From the NCBI RefSeq assembly GCF_004359985.1, contig NZ_SMRO01000002.1, positions 1,747,135-1,811,134 on the forward strand: DNA of 64,000 nt. Reading direction: 5' to 3'. Of this stretch, positions 14,129-22,786 are shown in pieces (positions within the stretch are counted from its first letter, which is position 1; each line of letters begins with the position of its first letter). The DNA is from Paraburkholderia flava (GTDB taxonomy: Bacteria > Pseudomonadota > Gammaproteobacteria > Burkholderiales > Burkholderiaceae). A program made the translations under genes and the position numbers. Below the pieces are notes generated by a model that searched no databases, was not told where the DNA came from, and saw nothing but the letters and a program-made list of their open reading frames with translations.

Positions 14129-14641
14129 ATGGACCGTATCGATACCGTTCGTCTGACCCGCTCCTTCAGTCTTCGCGACGATGCCGCCGCTGCGTCGTTT
14201 ACCGCTGCACCGCGCGAGCGGATGGACATCGTGTTCATCGAGGACTTCACGGGCCTGACCGTGATCGGCATCGACGCAAACGAACTGCACGAGCCGCAGC
14301 CGGTGCGGATGAATCTCGCGATCGGCGTGCCGTCGCTGCGCGCCTGCACGACCGACCGCATCGAGGATACGATCAATTACGCGGCCGTGCGCGACGCGCT
14401 GCATGCGCTGCTCGCCACGCATCGTCTGCAACTGCTCGAAGCGCTCGCCGAAGCGGTCGCACAACTGCTGATCGCCGACTTCGGCGCGCACTGGGTACGC
14501 GTTTCGCTCGCGAAGCCCGCTAAATTCGACGACGTCGCCGCGGTCGGCGTACAGATCGAACGGCAGCGTGACGACGTGCTCGCGTCCGATGCGTATGCGG
14601 CGAGCTATGCGTCGCTCGGCGAAGGGCTCGTGCCGAACTGA
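14129..14641 (+). CDS. folB: Dihydroneopterin aldolase (FolB-like, 170 aa)
   Basis: Core sequence VFIEDFTGLTVIGIDANEL and MNLAIGVPSL, ending in HWVRVSLAKPAKFDDVAAVGVQ, matches FolB-type dihydroneopterin aldolases. The ATG at 14129 has GGAG eight bases upstream; an in-frame ATG 210 bases earlier would add a nonconserved cysteine-rich stretch and is rejected. Surrounded by H4MPT genes, it probably supplies the pterin precursor of H4MPT rather than of folate. This dedication is inferred from context. It is about 50 residues longer at the N-terminus than minimal FolB. Confidence 0.85.
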   Translation: MDRIDTVRLTRSFSLRDDAAAASFTAAPRERMDIVFIEDFTGLTVIGIDANELHEPQPVRMNLAIGVPSLRACTTDRIEDTINYAAVRDALHALLATHRLQLLEALAEAVAQLLIADFGAHWVRVSLAKPAKFDDVAAVGVQIERQRDDVLASDAYAASYASLGEGLVPN

Positions 14642-14662
14642 TTCTTTTTACTCTTGACGGCG

Positions 14663-14685
14663 TGAAGCGCAGTGTGTGCGCTTCA
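14663..14685. terminator. Hairpin between convergent folB-like gene and 133-aa gene
   Basis: A perfect 9-bp stem TGAAGCGCA / TGCGCTTCA with a 5-base loop lies in the 74-base gap where two genes converge. There is no clean T-run on the plus side; the other side reads AAGAGTAAAAAGAA on the minus strand. Bidirectional termination is likely from position and shape. Confidence 0.55.
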
Positions 14686-14715
14686 TCGCGGGTCACTTAA
14701 CTTCGTCACTTCGCT

Positions 14716-15117
14716 TCATTTCGCTGCAGCCGTTTTCTGCGAGCCGAGTCCGCAAGAGTGATACGCGGCCGTTTGCAGTGCGACGAACTTCTTCGTCTGC
14801 GCTTTCGCGTGATCGACGCGAAACTCCGCGCCGCCTTCGCCACCCAGCGACGCGTACTTCGAGAACGTCGATTCGTCGACGAAATCGTCGTACGGGAGCG
14901 CAGTCGCCATCTTGTCGATCACGCACGAGCATTTGTAGACGTTCGCGAAGTCGTGTCCGTTGTCGTCCATACAGCCCAGCACGTATTCGACGCGACCTTG
15001 CGTCGGATAGTTGTAGCCGCCCGCCGGCGCCTGCGGCGTAGCGTCGTCCGCCCATGCGAGCGGCGCAGCGAGCGCCAGACAGGCGCAGGCCAGCAGCGCG
15101 CGACATCGTATGCTCAT
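14716..15117 (-). CDS. Periplasmic protein of unknown function with conserved-looking cysteines (133 aa)
   Basis: A clear Sec signal peptide (MSIRCRALLACACLALAAPLAWA, cut after about residue 23) is followed by a roughly 110-residue domain with GCMDDNG, KCSCVIDKMA and a C-terminal HSCGLGS. That is four cysteines in the mature part, suited to disulfides or a metal/haem-free redox site. There is no CxxCH haem motif. I do not recognise the family. It is downstream of fae on the same strand (292-base gap), so it may be linked to methanol oxidation in the periplasm. The start has a plausible GAGAGG-type ribosome site. Confidence 0.7.
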   Translation of the reverse strand: MSIRCRALLACACLALAAPLAWADDATPQAPAGGYNYPTQGRVEYVLGCMDDNGHDFANVYKCSCVIDKMATALPYDDFVDESTFSKYASLGGEGGAEFRVDHAKAQTKKFVALQTAAYHSCGLGSQKTAAAK

Positions 15118-15269
15118 TTCAGGCCTCTCTCGAAAGCGTTCAGGTTGCCCGGCATGTCGTTACTACATTCAAACCGTTCGGACGTGCAGCGCGTGCGCGA
15201 ACGGGCGAGACCATGCCGTGGCTCGCCCGTCGTCGCGTGAAGCGGTTTGCGGTTAACGCGTGCTGCAAT

Positions 15270-15334
15270 GGCTCGCCGTTACGGCTCGCCGTCACGATTC
15301 ACCATCACGTCTCACCGTTATGGCTACACGTCAC
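15270..15334. repeat. Five tandem copies of a degenerate 13-bp unit
   Basis: The units, exactly in register, are GGCTCGCCGTTAC, GGCTCGCCGTCAC, GATTCACCATCAC, GTCTCACCGTTAT and GGCTACACGTCAC. They lie in the 291-base gap between fae and the 133-aa gene. The period is not a multiple of 3, so it is not coding. It may be a minisatellite remnant or an array of protein-binding sites; function unknown. Confidence 0.75.
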
Positions 15335-15408
15335 AGATCGTCGATGCGGTTTGCCTTCACAGCACATCGCTAATGCCAGACGTCACATCTTGCGATCACC
15401 GCTCGCCA

Positions 15409-15918
15409 TCAATTCGGCGCGAACGGATGCGCCACAGTGCCTTTCTTCGCGACCACCTCCGCCGCACTCGGCTCGCCATTGACAGCGCGCTTGATCGCTT
15501 CGCGCGTCGCCTGGTAGTTGTACTGCTGGATCTTCTTGTCGTCGTCCGCCTGCCAGTGGATGAAGACGCCGACGCACAGGAACAGATCGTCTGCCTCGTC
15601 CTTCGGAATCGTGCCGTCCTCGACGCTGTCCGCAACCGCGAGCGCGACTGCATGTTGCGCGGGGCCGAACATCTGCACCGCCTGTTTCGCACCCTTGATC
15701 GTCACCTTGTTGAAGAGGATCGTGTTCGGTTTGGTCAGCAGATTCGGCGCGACGACCGCAAGCAGCGACGTGAAGCCGTCCTTGTTGTTGGTGAGCGCGT
15801 TGCAGAACGCGGTTTCTGCAGCCGAACCTCGCGGTCCGATCAGCAAGTCGATGTGTGCGACTTCGTTGCCGTCGCCGACCAGCGACTCTCCTATCAGGAC
15901 GCGATTGATCTTGGCCAT
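15409..15918 (-). CDS. fae: Formaldehyde-activating enzyme Fae (169 aa)
   Basis: Condenses formaldehyde with tetrahydromethanopterin to methylene-H4MPT in the cytoplasm, detoxifying the product of XoxF. The Fae hallmark [20 protein letters not shown] (about 14-33) contains the catalytic His at about residue 22. The remainder ([40 protein letters not shown]) is typical over full length. GGAGGAA precedes the ATG. It sits between the CitG-like gene (upstream on this strand, 109 bases) and the unknown periplasmic protein. Confidence 0.97.
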   Translation of the reverse strand: MAKINRVLIGESLVGDGNEVAHIDLLIGPRGSAAETAFCNALTNNKDGFTSLLAVVAPNLLTKPNTILFNKVTIKGAKQAVQMFGPAQHAVALAVADSVEDGTIPKDEADDLFLCVGVFIHWQADDDKKIQQYNYQATREAIKRAVNGEPSAAEVVAKKGTVAHPFAPN

Positions 15919-16027
15919 GCTGTTCCTCCGATGTGTGGGTAGGGTCCTGCTGACTCGCCATTGCCCGCGACGATCCTGATCCGCGATCGCTGCGGCGGCG
16001 CATCGATGCGCGGTGGCTGCGGTGGTA

Positions 16028-16981
16028 CTAACTAACAGGTTCCGTGCCAGTTGTGCCGGCAGCGTCGGTGCGGCCGTTTCGCGCGACGTCGAGACAGCGC
16101 GCGACGAACAGCGTCGCGACCGTCAGGTCCGCGCTGGTGCCCGGATTGATCGCGTGTGCCTTGAGATCGGCGTCCCACGCATCGAGCGGCGCGGCAGCGG
16201 TTTCGACCGGGGAAGCCGCGAACGCCCGCAGCCATTGCGCGTGGTGCGCGCGTGCCGCAAGCGTGACACTCTGCGCCAGCGCCTCGCCGTGCTTGCGCAC
16301 AATGTGAGAGTCGGGCCAGCCGCCGAGAAACGTCAGGAACACGTGCAGCGTGACGACCGACGGCGCCTTCGACGGCGCGGCGCGCACCGCAGCAAGTCCG
16401 GAGTCGAACACGTCCGCGAAGCCGTTCGCGTACTGCCGCGCGATGCTGTCGCGCGCGGCGGCCAGCGTCATCGCGTCGCGCAGGCCCACGGTGGGTGCCG
16501 CATGGACCGATTGTTCGGGCGCGTCGCCGAGGCCGCCTGGATTCGCGAGCGCGATCGCGCGATACGCAACGCGTGAATCGTCGAGCGAAAGGCGCGCGAG
16601 CACGCGTTCGACTGCGGTGTGCCAGCGATCGGCGGTCAGCGGCGCGGCGAGATGGTCGAGCGCGGTGGCCAGCGGCGCGGCCAGCAGCACGATGCCGAGA
16701 TTCGTGTTGCAACCGACCGTTTCGCGCGTGCGCGTCACCGCGTCGAGAATGCGTGCGCCGACCGACGCATCGCGCGCCGTCAGCGGATCGGCGGCGGCGC
16801 AGGCGCTCGCGACGAACTGCACCGCGGACATTCCGTGCCCCGGGCTGCGTGCGCTGACGTTACCGGGTTTCGGCGTATCGACGTCGAGCCGGCAGGCGTC
16901 GATGAAGGCTGCGCGGATCGTGGCGGGCGAGAGCGCACCGTGCGGGTCATGTGGCACGTGTATTTCGCGCTCGTCACGCAT
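16028..16981 (-). CDS. CitG/MdcB-like triphosphoribosyl-dephospho-CoA synthase family protein (317 aa)
   Basis: The sequence [18 protein letters not shown] near the N-terminus, [16 protein letters not shown] and the C-terminal [20 protein letters not shown] match the CitG fold. In citrate or malonate enzymes that family transfers a phosphoribosyl group to dephospho-CoA. Here there is no lyase; paralogs occur in H4MPT clusters of methylotrophs, where a phosphoribosyl-transfer role in cofactor assembly is plausible but unproven to me. The ATG at 16981 overlaps the stop of the RimK-like gene by 8 bases (ATGCGTGA), which decides the start. An ORF extension to 17098 would lie inside that gene. Confidence 0.78.
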   Translation of the reverse strand: MRDEREIHVPHDPHGALSPATIRAAFIDACRLDVDTPKPGNVSARSPGHGMSAVQFVASACAAADPLTARDASVGARILDAVTRTRETVGCNTNLGIVLLAAPLATALDHLAAPLTADRWHTAVERVLARLSLDDSRVAYRAIALANPGGLGDAPEQSVHAAPTVGLRDAMTLAAARDSIARQYANGFADVFDSGLAAVRAAPSKAPSVVTLHVFLTFLGGWPDSHIVRKHGEALAQSVTLAARAHHAQWLRAFAASPVETAAAPLDAWDADLKAHAINPGTSADLTVATLFVARCLDVARNGRTDAAGTTGTEPVS

Positions 16982-17990
16982 GGCGGCCCGGCAGCGCGAC
17001 GACGGCCGGTTCACCTGCATGCGCGGCGAGCTTGCGATCCAGCAGATCGTCGGCGAGTGCCGCCGCGATATCGAGCGATGTAACCGATTGCAGTCCACGC
17101 CATGCGGCGACTCCGTTGACTTCGAGCACCAGCGGCCGTGTCGCGTCGTCCGGATCGGGGATCAGATCGACGCCTGCGTAGTCGAGACCCAACGCCTGCG
17201 TCGCGCGCACGGCGGTTTGTGCGAGCGGCGCGTCGAGTTCTACCGCCTCGCAGACGGCTCCCTGCGCGAAGTTGTGAATCCAGCCCTTGCCGCCGACGCG
17301 CCGCATCGCCGCGACCGCGCGACCGCCGATCACCAGCACGCGCCAGTCGAAGCCAGAGCGTCCAGGCCGCGTACCGTCGACGTAGCGCTGCAGATAGGCG
17401 ACCTTGTTATACGGCGCAGCAAGCGACGGCAACGGCGTCAGCGTGCCGCCACGCGCGCGGCTCGCGCCGAGCCGCTTGAGCCCATGCCCCTGCGAACCGA
17501 ACAGCGGCTTCAGCACGACCTGGCGTCCGGTGGCCGCTTCGCGCATCAGCACGCGCTGCGCGAACGCGACCGATTCGCCGGCCCACGTCGCGGGTGTCGG
17601 GACACCGTGACGATGCAGCAGAAAACTGGTCATCGATTTGTCGACGCTGCGCTCGATCGCGCGCGCATCGTTGTAGACCGGCACGCCCGATTCGCGCAGC
17701 GCGTGCAGGATGCCGAGACGCAACGTCACCTGTTCGAACGTGCCGCCGGCGATGCCGCGCACGAACACCGCATCCGGCAGCGTGTGGCCGAAGCCAGGCA
17801 GCACGAGCCCGTGCGGTTGCCAAGTCGTGTCGATCCGGCAGTCGGCGAGATCGATGCAGCGTGCGTCCGCGCCGCGCGCGCGGAAAGCTTTTTTCAGGCG
17901 TCCGGTGTGCCAGCCGGTTTCGTCGGTCATGATCGCGATGCGCAGGCCGGCGTCGGATGGCAACGGCGTCATGCTCATGATGTCCGACAC
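16974..17990 (-). CDS. RimK-like ATP-grasp ligase, probable H4MPT-glutamate ligase (338 aa)
   Basis: An ATP-grasp enzyme of the RimK type: SVDKSMTSFLLHRHGVPTPAT, VVLKPLFGSQGHG (phosphate-binding loop region), then GFDWRVLVIGG and VDLIPD...LVLEVNGVAAWRG, which carry the Mg-binding residues. RimK-like ligases add glutamate to cofactors; in archaea MptN adds a terminal alpha-glutamate to H4MPT. Its place between mch and the CitG-like gene supports that role by inference. The start could be MSDIMSM (17990) or the inner ATG. Its first 20 codons are duplicated upstream in degenerate form. Confidence 0.8.
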   Translation of the reverse strand: MSDIMSMTPLPSDAGLRIAIMTDETGWHTGRLKKAFRARGADARCIDLADCRIDTTWQPHGLVLPGFGHTLPDAVFVRGIAGGTFEQVTLRLGILHALRESGVPVYNDARAIERSVDKSMTSFLLHRHGVPTPATWAGESVAFAQRVLMREAATGRQVVLKPLFGSQGHGLKRLGASRARGGTLTPLPSLAAPYNKVAYLQRYVDGTRPGRSGFDWRVLVIGGRAVAAMRRVGGKGWIHNFAQGAVCEAVELDAPLAQTAVRATQALGLDYAGVDLIPDPDDATRPLVLEVNGVAAWRGLQSVTSLDIAAALADDLLDRKLAAHAGEPAVVALPGRHA

Positions 17991-18146
17991 CGTATGGTGA
18001 CGATCGCGATGCGCAGGCCAGCATCGGACGGCAAAGGCGTCGTGCTGATGATTTCAAACGCCCTGTGCGCCGGCAGGCTTCGTCGGTGACGCATCGCGAT
18101 GCGTGGGCCTGCATGTCGGCCGCTGAACCGAAGGCGCGTGTTCATG
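17906..18146. repeat. Three diverged copies of the 5-prime end of the RimK-like gene
   Basis: The segment carrying ATCGCGATGCG-type sequence at 17932 (inside the gene) recurs at 18003 and 18093, outside it. Copy 2 (about 17996-18059) is near 80 percent identical by eye over about 60 bases and would encode TTPLPSDAGLRIAIVT, matching MTPLPSDAGLRIAIMT of the real gene. Copy 3 (about 18065-18146) is more diverged but also matches the flank (CTTCGTCGGT against TTTCGTCGGT). These are relics of tandem duplication between mch and the ligase. Confidence 0.75.
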
Positions 18147-19185
18147 ATGCAGCAGCGGCCTGGCCGCCCCATTGCTCCTGCAGCAGCGCCGCATCGATCT
18201 GGCCGCCGCGATACGTCGCGCCGCTTTCGAGGCTCGCGACCCAGACCTCGGCAGGCGCGAACAGCGCGGGATCGATCTGGTAGAAGTCATAGTTGAACGA
18301 CGTGAAGATGTCCGCGAACGGGCGTCCATAGTCGCGCGAACCCGACGCGGGCAGTTCGGCTGCGAGCCGCTGCGCGACCGCGTCGTGCTTCACGATCAGA
18401 TGCACGCGGCCGCCGTACAGGATGGCGTCGTTGGTGCGGCCCATCGCCTGAATGCCGTCGGGCGCGGGCGGCGGCAGCGGCGCGCAACCCGATCCTTCGA
18501 CCACTTCGTCCAGTTCGACGCCCAGCACATGCGTCTTGTGCAACGCGACTTCGACGACGCGCGCGACCACCTGTGCCGTTCCCGCGACAGAGTGTGTCGG
18601 CGTGACGACGAGCGTCAGCCGTTCGGGCGCGAGGCCGCAGTCGCGCAGCACCTTATCGATGATGATCTGCGGCGGCAGCCGGTCTACTTCGAGCACCAGC
18701 ACGCCGCGATCGTGATGGTCGTGGTAAGCCAGCTCAGCGAACAGCGGTTCTTTCACTGCAAGCGCACGCGCGGGCCCGGAGCCCAGCGAGAAAAACTTCT
18801 TGCCGCCGGTCTGCTCCTTCGTCGCGGACAGGCTCCAGCCGGCGTACTGACTACCGAGGCACGCGAGCACCGGCGACGACGTGTGCACATCGAGCATCGT
18901 CGGCCACAGCGGAGCGGCGTCGAAGTTCATCCGCTGCGCGACGCGGCCTAGACCGCCCATGCAGATGCGCGCGATCAGCACGCCGGCCTCGACGCTGCCC
19001 GGCGCCTCGACGCCCGCATCGACGATCACGGTGCCTCCATCGGTGCGGCTGACGGCGACGCGCAGACGCGCGGCATCGTCGACGAGCCGCGCGACGAGCC
19101 GTTCGCTGAGCGCATTGACGCTCAGTGTCGTCGCGACGGAGGAGAGCGGCCCGGAGGCCTCAGGCGGGGCAGGAGTGGGAGGCAT
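18142..19185 (-). CDS. mch: Methenyl-H4MPT cyclohydrolase (347 aa)
   Basis: Hydrolyses methenyl-H4MPT to formyl-H4MPT in formaldehyde oxidation. Family landmarks: GVEAPGSVEAGVLIARICMGGLG, CLGSQYAGWSLSATK, FFSLGSGPARALA, the acidic PLFAELAYHDHHDRGVLVLE, and AMGRTNDAILYGG. Length is close to other Mch proteins. Its ATG overlaps the end of the ATP-grasp gene by 26 bases, so the two are cotranscribed. No strong ribosome site is visible, fitting coupled translation. Confidence 0.95.
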   Translation of the reverse strand: MPPTPAPPEASGPLSSVATTLSVNALSERLVARLVDDAARLRVAVSRTDGGTVIVDAGVEAPGSVEAGVLIARICMGGLGRVAQRMNFDAAPLWPTMLDVHTSSPVLACLGSQYAGWSLSATKEQTGGKKFFSLGSGPARALAVKEPLFAELAYHDHHDRGVLVLEVDRLPPQIIIDKVLRDCGLAPERLTLVVTPTHSVAGTAQVVARVVEVALHKTHVLGVELDEVVEGSGCAPLPPPAPDGIQAMGRTNDAILYGGRVHLIVKHDAVAQRLAAELPASGSRDYGRPFADIFTSFNYDFYQIDPALFAPAEVWVASLESGATYRGGQIDAALLQEQWGGQAAAAS

Positions 19186-20392
19186 GATTGGCTTCGTGAT
19201 TAATCTTGAGACAGGTTTCGATGCGTTGCAGGACGACTACACGTTGCCGTTCGAGCGCCCGCCGCACCGCATCCGGTGATGCAGCGCAGACGAACAGCGT
19301 GCAGACCGGTTGTCCGGCTTCGATCGGTGTGCCGGGCATCGGCACGTCGCGGCAATGCGGATCGCGCAGACACGCGTCGCTGAACGCCTGCGATGCGGTG
19401 AACGATGCCGGTGCGAACAGCACCTGCTGGCCCGCGCATCCGCTGTGTTCGATGCGGTGCTCAGGGGGCGGCAGGCGGCCGTAGCGGCACGCATCGAGAT
19501 GACACGCGAGCAGGCCGCGCGGCCACATGCGAGGCGACGCGGCTTCGTACAGCGCCATCGTCGCGGACGGGCGCGCGTTGATCTCGAGTAGTTCGAACGC
19601 GTCGCCGTCGAGCAGGAAGTCGCAGCTATTGATACCGGTCAGGCCCGCGTGCGCACACAGCATCGCGATCGCATCGCGCACGCGCGTGGCAACCGTCGGC
19701 GGCACGTCGATCGGGCCGATCGAGCCTGCGTGTACGAAGTGCAGATCGCCGATCTCGCACGTCAGTTGTTCAGCAAAACCGATGACATGCGCCTGGCCGC
19801 GCGCGGCGACGAACAGCGCCGACAGTGGACGGCCTGGACTGAACCGCTGGAAGTAAGTGTCGGCGGACGAAGCTGCATCGTCGGACTCGCGAGCCTTATC
19901 GACGTGCACGACGTGCATCCCGCCGCAGCCGGTCGCGCGTTTTCGCAGCCAGCCATGCGGTTCGGTGGGACGCACGAACGACACATCCGGATGCGGCACA
20001 CCCAGCGTATCGAGAAGCGGAAAGAAGCGTCGCGGGTCGCGCACTGTGGCTTCCGCATCGGCGTCGTTGCCGAGGAACACCGGCAGTCCCGGCACACCAC
20101 GCAGTGCCGCAACATGCGATTCGAGTCCGCTGCCACCGATCCAGCCAACAAGACGCGGCAGCCGCGCGACGCGTTCGAGCGCGCGGACGAGCTTCGCCGG
20201 ATCGATCAACAGCCCTGCGCCACCGATGTCAAACCACACGTCGGAGGCCGCACGCGTATCGCGGTCGCCGAACAGATCGAGCGCGGCGACGCGCAGTCCC
20301 GCACGCACCGCCGACTGCGCGAGCATCCGCGCGGACAGTCCGGCGACCGCGACGAACGGCGCATGCGGCAGCGAAGCAGGGCGCGCGGTCAT
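19160..20392 (-). CDS. ATP-grasp protein of the H4MPT cluster, function unassigned (410 aa)
   Basis: The N-terminus (FVAVAGLSARMLAQSAVRAG) is a nucleotide-fold pre-ATP-grasp domain. The middle has RATGCGGMHVV and YFQRFSPGRPLSALFVA, and INSCDFLLDGDAFELLEINARPS carries the metal-binding acidic residues and the E-x-N-x-R pattern of ATP-grasp ligases. It resembles the ATP-grasp genes kept next to mch and mtdB in methylotrophs and probably joins an amino acid or carboxylate to H4MPT or methanofuran-like cofactor. The substrate is unknown. It lies 27 bases after mtdB and overlaps mch by 26. Confidence 0.8.
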   Translation of the reverse strand: MTARPASLPHAPFVAVAGLSARMLAQSAVRAGLRVAALDLFGDRDTRAASDVWFDIGGAGLLIDPAKLVRALERVARLPRLVGWIGGSGLESHVAALRGVPGLPVFLGNDADAEATVRDPRRFFPLLDTLGVPHPDVSFVRPTEPHGWLRKRATGCGGMHVVHVDKARESDDAASSADTYFQRFSPGRPLSALFVAARGQAHVIGFAEQLTCEIGDLHFVHAGSIGPIDVPPTVATRVRDAIAMLCAHAGLTGINSCDFLLDGDAFELLEINARPSATMALYEAASPRMWPRGLLACHLDACRYGRLPPPEHRIEHSGCAGQQVLFAPASFTASQAFSDACLRDPHCRDVPMPGTPIEAGQPVCTLFVCAASPDAVRRALERQRVVVLQRIETCLKINHEANHASHSCPA

Positions 20393-20419
20393 GATGTCAG
20401 CGAGAAAGCACAGCGACGC

Positions 20420-21346
20420 TCAGCCCAGACCCGCAGCAACTTCGCGGGCCTCGTCGAACGCCTCCGGAAAGCCGAGGTAGACCGGCTTGCCGCCGGTGCG
20501 CATCCGCATGAACAGCCGGTGCTCGACCTGGTACTTGACGTTGCCGATCGCGAGCGCACCGATGCCGATTGCACCCGCGTTCGGCACGCCTTCGATCGGT
20601 TTGCCGTCGTTCATCACGTTGACGCCCGCGATGCCTTCGGGCGGCACGGCGTTGACGTCGGCGGCGATCAGCAGATGCTTCGCGTACGCGAGGTCGGCAG
20701 CGCTGACCACCTGGACGCCCGCGATCGCGGTCGCGAGCACGATCTCCGCTTCGCCGAGCGCATGCCGCAATTCTTTGGATGTCGATGTGCCGACCGCGTG
20801 CGTGACGATGCCGAAGCGCCGGTTGACGTCGTCGCTGACGTGCTGCGCGCGGCCGAGATCCGAGTGGCTCGCGATCGCGACGTCCGCGCCGCGCGACGCG
20901 GCCATCGCCGCCGCGATGCGTCCCACCGCCCCGGTGCCGCCGAGGATCAGCACGCGCTTGCCGCCGAGTTCGACGCCGTGTTCCTTGACCAGATGCCGCT
21001 CGACCAGCGCAACCAGCGCGGCGGCCGTCGTGTACGAGCCGCTCGGATCGGCGAACACCGAGACCTCGAACGGCGGGACCATCGCCTTGCGCGCGATGTC
21101 GAGCATGTCGGCGGCGAGCATCACGTCGCGTCCGCCGATAAAGATGCCGGTGCGCGACACGCCCTTCGGCCCGCGCGAAAAGATTGCGTCCTGCGTGAGA
21201 TTCGCGACCATCCCGGTCTCGACGTTGCAGTACGGAACGATCACCTGATAGCCGGCGTCGGCGGCCATGTTGACGTCGAATGGACTCATCTGCGGCGTCG
21301 CAGTGAGCATGTGCAGGATGTAGGGCCTTTCAAGGGTTTCGGACAT
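20420..21346 (-). CDS. mtdB: NAD(P)-dependent methylene-H4MPT dehydrogenase MtdB (308 aa)
   Basis: Oxidises methylene-H4MPT to methenyl-H4MPT with NAD(P). The N-terminal half has ATPQMSPFDVNMAADAGYQ and the Rossmann half has KRVLILGGTGAVGRIAAAMAASRGADV, followed by ATAIAGVQVVSAADLA and DVNAVPPEGIAGVNVMNDG, all characteristic of MtdB/MtdA. MtdB rather than MtdA is called from the H4MPT neighbourhood and overall pattern. It lies 68 bases downstream of mptG. Confidence 0.93.
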   Translation of the reverse strand: MSETLERPYILHMLTATPQMSPFDVNMAADAGYQVIVPYCNVETGMVANLTQDAIFSRGPKGVSRTGIFIGGRDVMLAADMLDIARKAMVPPFEVSVFADPSGSYTTAAALVALVERHLVKEHGVELGGKRVLILGGTGAVGRIAAAMAASRGADVAIASHSDLGRAQHVSDDVNRRFGIVTHAVGTSTSKELRHALGEAEIVLATAIAGVQVVSAADLAYAKHLLIAADVNAVPPEGIAGVNVMNDGKPIEGVPNAGAIGIGALAIGNVKYQVEHRLFMRMRTGGKPVYLGFPEAFDEAREVAAGLG

Positions 21347-21414
21347 GGCGGGCGGCTCGTTTCAGTGGCGATCTCGTGGCGGTGCGGCGCAACGCAGTGC
21401 AGCTTCATCTCGTC

Positions 21415-22440
21415 TCACGCGGCGTCGATGTGCTGCTGGTGCGCGTCGGCGGTGCGGATCGTCGCGCCGCGATTGCGTCCCGCGACGATCGTGCATTCGA
21501 TGTGCGGCAAGCCGCGGGTTGCTTCGCGTGCGGTCGCGAGCGCACTTTCCGCTTCGCGCGCGCCGGCGACGATCGCGAAGCCGGTCGGCCCCCACGAACT
21601 CTGGCCGATGCCCGCGATACGTTCCGCCGCGACCGCGCGCAGCGCGCGCTCGACGTCGGGGCTCGCGAACACGCCGCCCTGCGCGGGCGCGAAATATTCG
21701 CCGATGGTCTGCTGCAGTTCGGTGAGGCCGTGCGCGAACGGCACGATGTTGCGTTCGGCAGCGCCGGGCAGGATTCGCATCAGTACGAGGTGGCACAGAT
21801 GCGCGGCGAGGTGCTGCGGAAACGGCGCGAGTGCGGCGAGTCCACGACGTTCATCGGGCCCGTGCAGCCCTTCGCGCGAATGATCGCTGACGAGCAGGAT
21901 GCGCCACGCTTCCGGAAACAGCTGGCGCGCGAGCAGCGGCGGCACATCCGGATGCAGACCGCCGGCCGGGCCGCCGTCCACCAGCAGGCCGCCGGCATCG
22001 AAGCCGAGCACGCCGATGCCGGAGCGCCCGCCGCGTCCGAGCAGGCTCGCGAGTTCGGCGCAGGTTGCGGTGCGGCCGAGCAGTCGAACGAACGCGGTGC
22101 CGACAGCCAGCGCGAGCTGCGTGCCGGAGCCGAGACCGGTATGTGCACGCGGCGCGTGCTGCACGTCGATCGCGAGTGTCGCGGGGCCGTACGCGGCCTG
22201 CAGGCGCGCGAGACAGATCGCGATGCGCTCGCGCTCCGCATCGTTCGCCGTACCGCCAATTTCCTCACGCTCGGCGAGCCGCGCTTCGATGCGCGTCGTC
22301 GGTCCGTCGATCACGAGACCCAGGCTGCCGAACGCGCGGCCGAGCGACGCGTTCGGATCGAGAAAACCCAGGTGCAGACGAGCGGGCGCGTCGACGGTGA
22401 CGACGGCGCTGGGTAGGTGGCGGCGAAACTGGAGCGGCAT
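21415..22440 (-). CDS. mptG: Beta-ribofuranosylaminobenzene 5-phosphate synthase (341 aa)
   Basis: Makes beta-RFA-P from p-aminobenzoate and PRPP with CO2 release, the committed step of H4MPT synthesis. The protein starts VTVDAPARLHLGFLDPN and has the GHMP-fold segment HTGLGSGTQLALAVGTAFVRLL, then GIGVLGFDAGGLLVDGG and IGQSSWGPTGFAIV. The ATG at 22440 has AAGGA eight bases upstream; an in-frame extension to 22659 is arginine-rich and unlike the family. First gene of the mptG-mtdB-ATP-grasp-mch run. Confidence 0.93.
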   Translation of the reverse strand: MPLQFRRHLPSAVVTVDAPARLHLGFLDPNASLGRAFGSLGLVIDGPTTRIEARLAEREEIGGTANDAERERIAICLARLQAAYGPATLAIDVQHAPRAHTGLGSGTQLALAVGTAFVRLLGRTATCAELASLLGRGGRSGIGVLGFDAGGLLVDGGPAGGLHPDVPPLLARQLFPEAWRILLVSDHSREGLHGPDERRGLAALAPFPQHLAAHLCHLVLMRILPGAAERNIVPFAHGLTELQQTIGEYFAPAQGGVFASPDVERALRAVAAERIAGIGQSSWGPTGFAIVAGAREAESALATAREATRGLPHIECTIVAGRNRGATIRTADAHQQHIDAA

Positions 22441-22786
22441 CGCAGGTGTCCTTGAGTGGTCTTCCGGGGCGCCGTTCGACGCACATCCGGCCAGGCAGAA
22501 GGTCGCCGTGAAAGCGGCTTGCGGCGCCGGTTTGCGGTGCGAACCACGAAGCCGTTCACCGTGTGGTTCGCAATGCCGCGAAGCGGCGCGCCGGGGGAGT
22601 TCAAGCAGAAGCCATACCAGCCGCATGCTGACGCGCTTGCCGTGGCATGGCGTGCGCATTTGATCGCGCGTCGGACAACGATATGTCTCGCGGAGACGTT
22701 CGGGTGGGCGTTATGTGCCGCTGGAGGTGCACTGTGTCACGTGTATCGCGACGGGCCGAACGACGCATCGAGCGTCACGCGCTGTG
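22441..22786. promoter_or_regulatory. Gap upstream of mptG with hairpin and GTGTCACG elements
   Basis: 346 bases between the phhB-like stop and mptG, both minus strand. A perfect 10-bp inverted repeat TGCGAACCAC (22538-22547) / GTGGTTCGCA (22563-22572) lies about 100 bases before mptG and could be an operator or terminator. GTGTCACG occurs at 22734-22741 and again exactly 50 bases later at 22784-22791, overlapping the phhB stop. No ORF here is convincing. Confidence 0.45.

Noticed and set aside
15270..15334. Possible CRISPR array
   Set aside because: The units are contiguous 13-mers with no spacers, too short for CRISPR repeats, and there are no cas genes.
19649..21883. Plus-strand ORF of 744 codons over the ATP-grasp, mtdB and mptG genes
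   Set aside because: Spans three genuine genes on the opposite strand; no domain or ribosome site.
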